Shown here piece after piece: positions 45,701 to 58,400 of a stretch of 64,000 nucleotides of DNA (position 1 is its first letter; each line of letters begins with the position of its first letter). The DNA lies in contig JARZZO010000011.1 of the NCBI GenBank assembly GCA_030544215.1, positions 9,534,001 through 9,598,000 on the forward strand. The letters run 5' to 3'. Source of the stretch: Zantedeschia hybrid cultivar (taxonomy: Eukaryota > Streptophyta > Magnoliopsida > Alismatales > Araceae). Both the position numbers and the translations under genes were made by a program. Under the pieces are notes generated by a model. The model worked only from the letters and a program-made list of their open reading frames with translations. It was not told the DNA's origin and did no database searches.

Positions 45701-48700
45701 AAAATAACCCCCTATTTCATTTTAAAACAAAAAAGAAATGGGCTAAATGCCCTATTTGATATTTATAACAAAACCCCCCAACCTGTTCAGCCGTTGGAAC
45801 ACTGTTCCAACGGTTGGAAGACATAAAAAAAGGGATTGGCGGATCGGCTGATCCCGGCCCAATCTAGTCGATCCCGGGCTGGGATTTTTTTGGATCGGGA
45901 CCGGATCGGACCCGCGGAAATCTGATCGGATCGGCTGATCTGATCCAATCCGTACCGATCCGGCGCACCATGTGTGGTACTACTCACTTCCAAAAAAGGG
46001 GCATTCTTCTTTTGCCGGTGCTAATATGAGAGAGCATTCAGTAAAGGATATGTGTGAAATTTGGCATTGGCTGTCTTGATCAGTTTCTTTTGTCGATGAA
46101 ATCAATATGCTTGAAAGCACACTACTAGAATCTCACATTAGCTTTCTGCTACAGTTAAAATGCAATTATATTTCTATGTGCAATTTGCACTATCCAATAG
46201 CAAAACTGTCTTGGCCTACTAACTCTTGCCCAACCAGTTTGGTGAAGGAGCACAGTCCTTGGGATATGTCAGGTCTAGAGGGCTTCTTCCATTGACAGCT
46301 CTGTGGACTTGATTCACAGTTATGCTCATGCTTGAAAGTCGAAACTTGTACTATCATACTACACTTAATTTGGAAGGGAAATGAAAATTAGTTATTCTCA
46401 GCTTGTCTTGGAGATGCCTTTTAATCTTGTCTTCGTTTTGATAATTATTATTCCTTAAAGATTAAAAGGCTGTGAATTGAAACCACTGTAACCTGTGAGG
46501 TTTTTCCTCTAGGGTTATCTGTGCACCCTTATGCATAGGTGGCGTTGGTGCTCCAATCTCGTTGAATTCAGAGGAGAGTAATGGATTTCATTGGCTTCTT
46601 CTTATTTATCTCATTTACTTAAAGCATGCACTGGGTTTAACATCAATTGTATAGCTGCTGCTGGGGGCGGGTGAGTTGCGTAGTGGTAGGGCCCCGGCCT
46701 TCGGCGGGTTAAATTCTTGCAGGTCGTCGGTTCGAGCACTGCATTTCCCTTGAGCGATTTATCCAGCACATTGTCGCTCCTACGTGCTGGGCGGTTTACA
46801 CGGTATGACTCAAGTGTCTGGCCGAGGAGCTGCCCCGAACCCCAGCCAGTCTAGTCCGGTATGATTTGGGTGTCTGGCCGAAGAGCTTCCCTGAACCCCA
46901 GCTGGGGTTTCCCGCGGGTATCATCCCATCTCAAAAAAAAAAGAAAAAAAGAAGTATAGCTGCTGCTCTGGATTGCAGTTGCTATTGGCTAGGTGCAGGT
47001 TCATCCTTATCAGAGGACTTGTTGAAAGATCTATACTCGTCTTGTTGCATTCAGAATCATGCATGGATGCGGAGAAATATGTAGGACATCTTAACACTTC
47101 ATTACACAGTTGCCATCTAAATTCAGAGATCTTGGAATTGTTATTGCCTATTCTTTTAAATCTATATTGATGCACATGAGTTATAAAAATATTTCCCATC
47201 TTGCAATGTTGGAAATGTTCACGGGCTATTGTTAAATAGCAATTATAGAAGCACATGTATGTGCCAATGGTGCATATGTTGACGAAACATAGGATTTTAA
47301 ACAGCTGGAATGATTTTTTTTCCCCAAGCATTTCATAACTTCCAGAAAACGAAGCTTGTGAAGATGTTTTAATGAAGAGATGACTTTTGACAAATACTTG
47401 TCAACAAATTTGGTTTTGTGATTGTGGTGCACATCTAAATCTTGGTTTTCAACATTACAGGCTGGTGCGTCCTTGGAGTCACTTGCCAAAGGCGCAGTAC
47501 GTTTCTCCCGCAAATTTACCATCAGAGAACTGCAAGATAGGTGGCATTCTCTCCTATATGACCCAGAAATATCAGCGGAGGCTTCAGCTCGGATGATCAA
47601 TGTAGAAATTGAGGCTTCTATTTCCAATCATCTTAAACCTGGTAAAACTTGCAGTTTAAGAGGTAAAGAATGGCCATCTGGGAAAAGAAAGGGGAACAGT
47701 GTGCGCAGTCGCTATTATGCCATGCGGAAACGAGTTTGTAATGTTCCTTATAGTTCTGCTGATCTGGACTTCCCTGCTCTACCTAGCACAGCAATTGGTT
47801 TTGGTGGTGAGAAATCCGGTAGTGTGCACCTGGATGGAAACTGTATCATGGAAACATCTATATCAGATCATTTTAGAATTCCAGGATCAGGCTTTGACAT
47901 AGGCCATGACACTCTTTCTGAAATGCTCAAGGACAACCCCGATGCCACAAATGCTAATTCTGTTGAACAGGATTTCAGTAAAGCACATATGGGCATGGTA
48001 GGGAATCAAATGTCAGATGAAATTATTGGTAGCAATGGCTCATTTGGATTTGGAGGGAATGTTCTGCCAACATCTAATGACAAGGGAATTGGAAACAACT
48101 TGCATCAATCCTTTGAACACAAACCCAAGCAGGAAGAAGACCCTCTGGTCCTTGGGGAGAATCTGAAAGGTTTTGAAGAGAATTCAGATGTTCGAGACAT
48201 TGGTTCACTGCCAAAAATAGCAGTAACAGTTCCTCATGAAACCAACAATATTGCGGCAGAGCCTTTCCCCACCTTTGATTCGGAAAATGACAACAAGAAG
48301 CCACCTTGCTCTGGCTTTGGAGAAATCCAGAACTTGAATTCGGAGGTTTCTGATTGTAGTGGCTCTTTACATAACATAGGGTTTTCGTCTCCACTTGTTT
48401 CAATGTCTATCTGGGGAGGAATTGATGCTACACCAACACTGCCAATGGATGCAAGCTTTGGTAACAATGAACAGAGATCAACTCCTGCATTGACACTTCC
48501 CACTGATGATGTGAAGAAAATGATTCCAGCAGAATATGATGGTCCAAGTGTAGAGCAGAAATTGCATAACGGATTGAGCATGACTACACTTACTGACCCA
48601 AGTGGCATTGAAGAGGGTGATTTTGTGAATCTTTCTTTGGCCTTTGCAAATGATGATGAACTCTTTTTACTCAATGAAGATGAGAAAGACATAATTGACG

Positions 48701-51700
48701 GATCTTGCCTTGACACCCTAGATGCTATTTTTTCTGATTCTCCTGCTGATATACATCATGATAATGTATATGTCTCAGCTGAGCCCAAAAAGTTGGAAGT
48801 GCTGAATTCACTTGATGTGGTTTTGGGTGGTGATTGTGCTGGAGAATCTAAAGATCTTGGTGAAGAGATATACTCGGAATTTGAGGGTGGGCATGTAATT
48901 CATGATTCATTGGAAAATGTGGAGGAGGCACCACCAAAATCACTCTTTTATTCTGATCCGCTTGAAGGCTTTACTCTTTGCAAGTTGAACACTGAGGACC
49001 CTGAGATCCCTTGTAATGATGATGTTATTCTCCCTAATGAGGTGGGTCCTCATGTTTCCTCTGCAGATTTGAAACTGGATTCTGAGATAACTGGTCTGGT
49101 TAACTTGTCTAGTAAAATCATTTCTGATGATAGAAGGGGCATGGAAGAGGACGATAAAACATCTGTAGAACCTTTCGTGCCGCCGGTGCATGCAACAATT
49201 GCATTGATGCATCAAAGTGATGAGTGCAGAATTAAAACCGAATTCTCAGATATTGAACTGTCGTCTAAAGGCTATAGGAAACCAGTGCTTGCATCTGATG
49301 GTATGAACCTTGCCTTGTCAACACCTGTTGCTCCTTTATGTGGGTCAGTTCCTATTCTGAAGGAAGAAGTTGTATCCTTATCCCCGGGGAAATGTGGCGA
49401 ATTGACTACTTCAATTGATTCCTTTGTGGAGAAACCACATGGAGGATCTGATCACAGATCTGATGTTTGTGAAAGGGTAGTAGATAGCTCAGGTGCCATA
49501 CAGAAGTGGACATCCTCACATGCTGAATTGGGCTGCACAGAGAGAGAATTTGCTGATCCTTCTCAAATTGCTTCCATCTCAGATCAAGAAGAAAAATTCT
49601 CTGACAGTGAGGATGATGTACCTATTTTTTCTGACATTGAGGCAATGGTATATCTTTTTCTTGGCTTTCAATGGATGCAACCTGCACTAATTTATTTGCT
49701 TTTCTGTTACCCTTCTTCTTATTCATGTTGAAATTCTTGCAGATACTTGATATGGATTTGGGTCTGTCTGATCAGGAATCGAACCTCTTTGCTAGAGAAG
49801 GTATCTAATTGATTTCTTATTCCTGGTCCTTGCAACTTATATTATCATATTTTAATGCATATGCGTGGTATTTCCCCCATTCAAACAGGTAATCTTTTCT
49901 ATGTATGAGTGTAGTTTGTATGCACATTTAATTGTTTGGATTTTTAGCGTTTATCCCCTAAATCTTACATATTTAGGGATAAGCCTGTGTACTTCATCTA
50001 TGTTTTTAAAACTCCCTAAAATTCATTAAACCTCTAAAAGAAACCCCTGCAGTTATCAGATATCAGAAAAAGGAGTCCACAAGATATTCTCGAAGTATAG
50101 TAGTATACCTTCCAAGTTAACCTATACGTTCAAAGGACTAAATTACCCTCTTCTTTATTACCAAAATTTACAAAAAGAATTACCACCACTCTTACCAACA
50201 GCAGCAGCAACATGTCCCAAAAGTGCTGTCACCATGTTCCATGCCCTCGCCTCCCTCCGTGGCCCCATCCGTTCCCTGGCCCACTCCCACCCCTCTCTGG
50301 TGGCTGCCATCTTCCCCAACTTCTTCCTCTGGTGAGCCCAGAGCCTTGCCATGGAATTCAGCATGCCACATGTTACCTTCTTCTCTTCCAACACTCTCCT
50401 TACCTCCCTCTATGATCACCATGGTTCTACTGGCAGCAGTGGTTGCTGCCTCAAGGGGTAGGTATCTGCAGACTCCACACCCTGCAATGACGAGCTCAGC
50501 AGCATCAGTTTCAGCAGGAAACTGGACAGTAATGCTGTTTCTTCTTCCTGATCAAAGGACACCAAGTCTGATCTGAACCAGTGGGGAAGGGTTGGTGGTG
50601 GAAGCAGGATAGAAGCCCCAAACAGTGCACCAAGTCTTACGTGCCATTTAGCTTCTAACCTGCGGGAACATGGATCTGGGCATTGTTTCATTAGATTATG
50701 TACCCCTGTTTAGGGTCATGGTAACTCTGGAGTTTTAGCAACCTTTGTTTATGAAGAGAAAGACTTCCATGACTCCAGTCGTGGTTATGATAAACTTAAA
50801 ATTGTCCTAGTGACTGGGGTTTCTGAACTCCAACTTGGAGTTGGATTTTGCTTAAATTAACCTTTGGAGCCTCGATTGCATTTATGGTCATCTATTCTCC
50901 CATAGGTATCATTTTCCTCTACCAAACAAATGTTTAGGGTAACTGCAGTTGTACGGTGACCTGGTCACAAGCCAGGTAGGAGGAAAGGGCTACCATAGGA
51001 CAACGGTATGTAACCCCATAGGGTGTGGAGCCAACACTATGTCTGGGGGCTAGGTGGGAATGAACTGGAAGATTAGTCGAACATCAGAAAATAGAAAAAC
51101 TCGATGGGCCATATATGTGGGATTTGGATCCATAACTTGTTAGACGCCTTTTGGGGGACAGTCGTGCGTGCTTGGCCTCAAGCGGACAATACTTCACAAG
51201 GGTTGGATCGGGTTGTTACAAGGCTAGATTTGTATAAATCAAGGTTCGTCGTATCGCTGTTTGCTGACCCGTATCGGATCGTATCTTCCCAGATTCAGTA
51301 CAATACCGATCCGACTCGGGTCGACTAGAACGAGTCGCACGAATCCAGTCAATGAGTTGGTTAAATCGATGAGTTGTTTGTTAAAATTAACGAGTTTAAA
51401 TCACATTTTAGATAAATGTATCCTATTAATTGATATAAAAAGTATAATTTTACTTATAAAATAGGAAAAACTCAACTTAAAACATTTCATTAAGCATGTA
51501 TGCGTCAGCACGATCTGGTCCGACTCGGCGCGTATAAGTGGATCGGGTCGGCCTAGATACGAGCCGACTCGTACGAGTCGGCCCAATCCGGTACGATACG
51601 GCAAACCATGGTATAAATAAACCAAATGATTAGGAAAATCTGTTACATTTAACGAGGTTATGAAATTAGATTGAAGTCATTGAACAACCGCAACCTCATT

Positions 51701-52372
51701 TTTTCACAAGTCATAACCAAATGGCTTCTTAGACTTCTCTACTGGCAATATGCACCATAAATTCTGATAGCATGCTGATTTGGCAAGTTAGTTATGACAT
51801 GTGGCTTTTCAATTTCAGATTTGCCAGTCATCAACCTCATTTTCTGCAGTATTGAAGATTCATTTTTTGTGTGGTGCAACTATCTGCTTTTTTCTTTGCT
51901 AATTACCTATTTTCCAACCACCCACTGCCAAAGTTTTGTCAAATCTCCATACTACCTTGAGATCAAGAGCTTTCTGAGGTGGCCACCATGTGCCACTTTT
52001 GGGGAACCTTCCTATCAATCTTTTCTTATATGATCATGTTGGCTCTGTTCAACTCTGAGACGTGTTAAGGCAGTGGTCATCTAATGCAACATCTGATGCT
52101 CACTGTCAAAGTATCTGCCTGTTTACATTTTCCACTGGATTTAGTTATCTATGACTGTATACACATGATATGTTCCAATTCTTCTTAGCCTGGAGCGTTG
52201 TGCTGCGACCTATAAGGGTAGTATCCTGGAGCTTGATGAGGTCTTGATGATGAGGTCTTGATGCAGTGTCAGAGGCCAGGCTGATTCAGTTGGTCCTGGC
52301 CTACAGGCAAGGAAGAAGTGGGCGGTGAGTGAGAGGGAGGGGGTTAATTTACATGCAGAAATGGGGTAGCTG

Positions 52373-52452
<80 letters not shown>

Positions 52453-55400
52453 GGAGGCTCTTGAGCACGAAGATTCTAGAAGGGGCATTCTCGAACCTAA
52501 GCAGGGCCATTCTTGGGGGGAAACCCTACATACGCTAGCCTCGGAGCTGGCGAGGAGTATGCTCTGCGAACTGAGGAAGGAGCGTGGGAAGAGGCGACGT
52601 CTCTGGATTCGTCGGGATGGCGTGGAGCTGGCCGTTTCATCCCCAAAGGCAACAGAGCTGGTGGAGACGATGGAGGAAAGCTGGAAGGATATTCTGGTAA
52701 GTTGTTGCAACTGGACCCCCCTCCTTCTTCATCCCGGATTCCTCTTTCCCCTTCACAAGCTGCGAATATCGCCATCGACACGCAACAACCTGCTAATCTT
52801 CAGCTTGTGCCTGTCTAGAATATTCAAAATATAAAAGTATGAAGGAAAAAGAAGGAGATAAGAACAAATGTTTTTTTACAGACGTGGGATAATCCTGTTG
52901 GGGGGGGGGGGGTTTGAGGTCAAACTCGCCTTGGCAGCTTGGCTTCCCACTAACTTGAACCCCACCCTAGCCGCAACTGTGTGCGGACTGAGTAGTGGAG
53001 CGCCGACTGCCGAGGGGAGCTCAAAGGTCAAACCCACCTTAGAGATCCTACCATGGGGTATCTGAATGTTACTCTGATATCTATGTAATTGAAGCATCCA
53101 TTTGGGAATCCTGGCAAGTAACAGTAAGCTTGAACCTAATGTCAATGAAGGACATATAAGCTATGAAATAGAGGACGTATAGATAATGGATTCTATCAAT
53201 TGTCTTGAAAATCATTGTAAACGCCTATGCTTGCCCATAATTCTCATGAAAAATTTTCATTTTTATATATTTGAGATGATATGCTTATATTGATTACCAA
53301 AAGTTTCAGCTGGATTATTCAAGTATGTGTGCATGACTTGGAGTCAGGTGGACTGCCCATGCTTAATTTCAGCCCATGAGATATCACAAGCTTCAATGCT
53401 GTAAATTCTCAAGGTCCAATAGTTTGTTTGGGACCATCAGGATATGTCCTTTTCTTTCTTGTTGCAGGATCTTGTGGTTGAACTTAATCCCGGCCTTACT
53501 GGGGGAGTCATTATCTCATTCATTCTTCTAATAGTGATATATTTTAACTGTAATGCCTTTGTTTTCCTTGTGCTGGCATCAGCCATGATTTGACTTAGGG
53601 GGTTTGCTTTTTTGAAAGCGGATATTACCATAAATACATGAAATAGTAGAAGAAGGGAATGCACAAGTGTAAGATCTGCATGTCTCTAAATTCCCATATA
53701 CAAAAAATATGGCCTACACCAAGATGGTGTGCCACCGATTCCCCTTCCCAAACAACCCAAGATGGAAGATTGGAATTCTTCCACATTACATAAAAGTTTT
53801 GCCCACTTACCTAACTTTTTCACAAATAAAATTATGCACCCTCCCAAGGCCTGCTTTGACTTTTGAAAAATTTTCCGTTTTGCTCTCCCCAACCCAAATA
53901 GCCCAAAGCATGAGATTTAAGATCAGGCACCATACTCTAGGATCTCCTTTAGCAGCCCATCTTTGATTCTAACCCAAAATCAACCTCTTCACTCTCTCCA
54001 AGAACCACTAGACACAATGAAATTTCTGAAAAGGCTGCTCCCAAATCTCTAGAGCAAATGAACAGCCTGTCAACAAATGGTCTTGCATCTTGTCTTCCTC
54101 TCCATAAAGACACCAAATCATCCTAATGCCCTCCAAGAAACGAGTCAGCCAATCACATGTGGGAAGCTTTCCATGTGAAATCCTCCGTAAGAGTATCCCC
54201 ACTCTGAGAGAACCCCTACATACTTGGCCGATGAGAAGTGGGTCCCTCTGTCTGCAATATGGCAATAAGCAGACTTGTTACTAGCCATCCTTCTCCTATG
54301 TCCATTTCCCTGCATCCACACATGTCAGGTGCGTGTCGATAATTCTCAAGCAGTACATATCTCCGAAGTGGCTGATACTTCCTGTCGTTTACAAATTTGC
54401 CTAAAGCTTACTCACACAAAAATCCACACATTTTCTTCTGAAGCACTAAGCTGGTTGAGCTCTCATCATTCTGTGGTGAGATAGCTAGTCTTCAGTGGTA
54501 TCCAACAGGACTGCTATTGCTAGTGTAATGTGAGGGAGTGACAGTTCAGGGCCCAACTAGGAAATGGATGCAATTTCAGGTCCGGGGTAACAAAGGAACA
54601 CTAATGATCTGCAAAAAGAAAAATCTAGATGTTATTGGGCCTTGAGAAGTGGTAGTGTGTAACTTCTGGCTTGATTACAAATAAAGGCTCAGAATCTGCT
54701 AACGGGGGTTATGGGCCAAGTGGTCAACAAAGATCCTTGGCAGCTTGATGGATAATAGGGAGTGGCCTGTTAAAAAGGAACCTCCCCAGTAAGCTGATCT
54801 GTTTTGCATTCTTTTGGGTTGGGATGTAAGGAAATAAGATCTGAAGGCATTGTTGGAAAAAGAGGTTCAACTTATGGGAACTCAACCCATGGGAGAAAGA
54901 AAGGGTAGTGGGTTTTCTTCTGCAACAAGTGTCTGACAGCTTTTGCATGAAAAGGACAATGGATGTAAAGGAACGTAGTGAGTGGGGATTGGGTGATTGT
55001 GATGAGGTGGTGCAGCAGAGGACAATGACAAACGGCCTGGGAGATGGAAAAGAAAATTGAAACAGAGGGCGGGGGGACAAGGAGCCACGGGGCCTGGTGT
55101 TGCAGAGGGACTGGTGATGTAAGCACTGATTGGACTTGGCCGTTGATTGATGAGGCTGGCAGACTGCAGCCTTAGCTACTCTCTCTCTCTCTCTCTCTCT
55201 GATTTCTATCCTTTTTTGTTGGATTCCTCCACAAAGAAGAACATGGGATGGAGGAGCTTTCCTGCAGAGAAAGATGATGCCACAGAGAAGATGCTGATGG
55301 TGTAGCCAGGATGGGTGGCAGCTGTGCTTGTCCCGGCTGTGCTCTCTTTTTTTAAAGATGGAGAGGCGGAGGATGTGGTGACTGGGGTGAAAGAGAAAGG

Positions 55401-58400
55401 TGTTCCCATCCCATCCTGTAACCCTCCGTGGGAACTAGAGAGTAAGGCTGTGCTAGAAATACGTAAAGATTTGGAAGCTGATTGACAGAGTAACAGCAAA
55501 GGTAAGAAGAGGGAATAAAGTTGACTTAAGGAGGAGGTGCAACTGGACTTCATGCACGAAGATTAATGTCTAGAACAAGGTAGGAAGAATTGGGGATCGG
55601 GCATGGATTGGCCGGTCCAAACCGATTGGATCTGCCAATCTGATACGATCCGGACCGATCCTGGGCCAAGGCCTGATCCAGACAGGTTCGTCATTTATTT
55701 TAAAATTATTTAGAAAAAAATTGGTCTGATCCTGGTCCAATCAGGTCTGATCCTAGATCAATCCCGGCCCAGACTAGTGAGGGCATGGGATCAGATTGGT
55801 TTGGGTCAGAACCGATCGGATCGGCCAATCCAATCTGTGTCGATCCTACCTTCCTTGATCTAAAAGGAAATCTTCATGTTCTAGAGAGAGGAAGGGATGG
55901 CTGCATGGAGAGGTAGGATGACGAAAGTCTATGGGTTTGAAAAGGATAACATAGGAATACTCCATATGGCTTCACACCATGCCATAGAGATGAAAACATC
56001 TTCACACCAAAGCAGGAAGAATTGGGGATTGGGCACGGATTGGCGCAGTTGAAACTGATCGGGTCGGCCGATCTGATCCTATCCAGACCGATCTTGGGCC
56101 GATTTGGATTGGTCCCCATTTATTTTAAAATTATTTTAGAAAAAAAATGGTCAGATCCCATTCTGATCCGATCCGATCTTGGACCGATCTTGTCTGATCC
56201 CGACTGATCCTGACCGATCCCAGCATAGACCAGTGGATCGGCGCACGGGATCAGATCGGGTCGGGTCAAAACCCGATCGGATCGGCTCCGTGCCGATCAT
56301 GTCTTCTTTGGTTCACACGTAGAGCATGGAAGATGGAACCATGTTCCTGTGTAAGCAACCAACTGATCTCCTTAGCATCTATGGCTTCAATTATTTGTAA
56401 TAGAACACACTACATGATTATTTTCAAATTAAATTCATACTCTGAGAAACCCTAACTGCAAAAGAAGCGACCCTAAGAACACTAGCTGATGAAAATACTC
56501 CTATGAGCCAAATGGTGTCGGTCCTAAATTAACAAAATTACTAATTTATCCCTATCATAATAGAGCAACAATAAAATCAAATGGTTCAATGATGGTCCAG
56601 TGACATGTCGTTGGATGGCTTCCATGTGCTTGCACTTGATGATCACAACTATCCACCATAGTTGGCATTTATGGTTTCATATCACTATGTGATTACTATG
56701 TATCCATGAGGGGACACAGTATGGAAAGTAGTTTTCCATGTTCACTCTCTCGTATGCTTTCAAACTATTTTTTTAAACTAAGAAAATCACTGTACACTTG
56801 GCTGGAATGTTTAGGAACTAGACATCTTGTAGATCCAGTTGGCATCAGACCTTGTTCATTATATTTAAGACCGTATGGACCAAGAAAATTGGATTTTTGA
56901 GGGAACCTGTTCTGATTATCTAGGTTGGCTTTATCAAATATCATCCGAGCACCATCTATGCTCATATTTCATAAAAAGGTTTCTTTGGACAGAACCAAGC
57001 TCTTAACCTCATGGTCTAATGAAAATTCAACCAATGGAGATTTTCGATTTGTTAATCTTTAAATGCACTCAAACAAATAATATCATATACATAAAATGAT
57101 ATGTTTTATTACAATAACACCCATCTTTCTTAATATTACACCTGTCTCATTGGACCACCTTGTTCCAAACGGTCTATGCAATACAGGCTGGACTGTAGTC
57201 TTTGCTGGTTCAGCTCTGCTTTGGTCTTTCTGGCATGTGTTTTACTCTTTATTTACGCATTGCTATAAAAGTTGGCCATCTCAATTGGTTTTCATTTGGA
57301 ATGTGGTCCAAAGATGATATCTGTGCAGTTTGTTTATCTCAATTGTTTCCATTGAAATCCAGTCCGGCAATGATGTGTGTGTCGTTTTTTTTTTTTTTTT
57401 GCTGTTTGATTTTCTATTAATTTATGAAATGACGTTGCAATTATGTCATGAATCATTTAGCTGATTAGGTTACCTTTATTTTCAATAACCAGTATCAAGG
57501 TTCCAATATTTGGATACTAAGAAGGCGATTATGCAATTAGAGCAAGGTGCTCAGTCCTATATGCAGAGGGCAATTGCTTCTCATGGTGCTTTTGCAATTC
57601 TTTATGGTCGCCGCTTGAAGCATTACATTAAGAAACCAGAGGTAACTTTTGCATTACTTGGGTACGCATTTGATGCTGTTTTTGGTTGATGATTTATGAG
57701 TTCTTTTGTTTTGGATCCTAACATTTTGAGTATGCATTTTAGTAAAGTTTTTATTCCAATAATTCCTACATTAATACTCATGCAGTGCAGATGCAGTTAT
57801 TTCTTAGTTTTTGTCAGATTCTTTTATCAACTGCTCCTTAGATCTGACATCTCCTGTTATTTGGTTTATGACTTGATTTCGGAAATCCTTTTCGTTCGAG
57901 CAAACTGTTGTCATCTTTTTATGTACTCTGTGTTATCTGTATTTCTTCCTTTCAATGAAGTGAATTTTCCTTAACATGCAGGTGTCTTTGGGAAGGGGCA
58001 CCGATGATGTATATGTTGACATCGATTTGAAAAGGGAAGGACCTGCAAACAAAATATCTCGACGTCAGGTAATTGTCACCTTAGCCAAATTGTTCTAGAA
58101 AAGGTTTGAACATGTCTTCATAAGATCAAATAGATAATTTGAAGCATAGCTGTCAATCCCGTCCCGGTCGCTGTCCCATTTTTCTACTGGGATGGAACGT
58201 CCCGGTGTCCCGGACAATTCCGGTGTCCTGTCCTGGAATTTTTTCCATACGTATGCCAACAAATATAAGACATACGTATACAATAAATAATATGAAAGTA
58301 AACATATAAACATATAAATAACACAAAATTAATGCAATAGAAGTATTGAGGACAGATTTATGAGTTTATAGATGAGTATATTCATCAAATGAACCCCCCA

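Noticed and set aside
49648..49731. In-frame continuation of MCRS1 exon 2 to a stop at 49731
   Set aside because: A GT donor at 49648 and an AG acceptor at 49742 restore the family sequence; the continuation is intron read-through.
52329..52710. ORFs containing long IYIYIY stretches
   Set aside because: Product of the (AT)n microsatellite.
54724..55553. Minus-strand ORFs of 81-118 codons in MCRS1 intron 3
   Set aside because: Low-complexity Ser/Leu/Pro composition with no family motif; overlapping frames are equally open.
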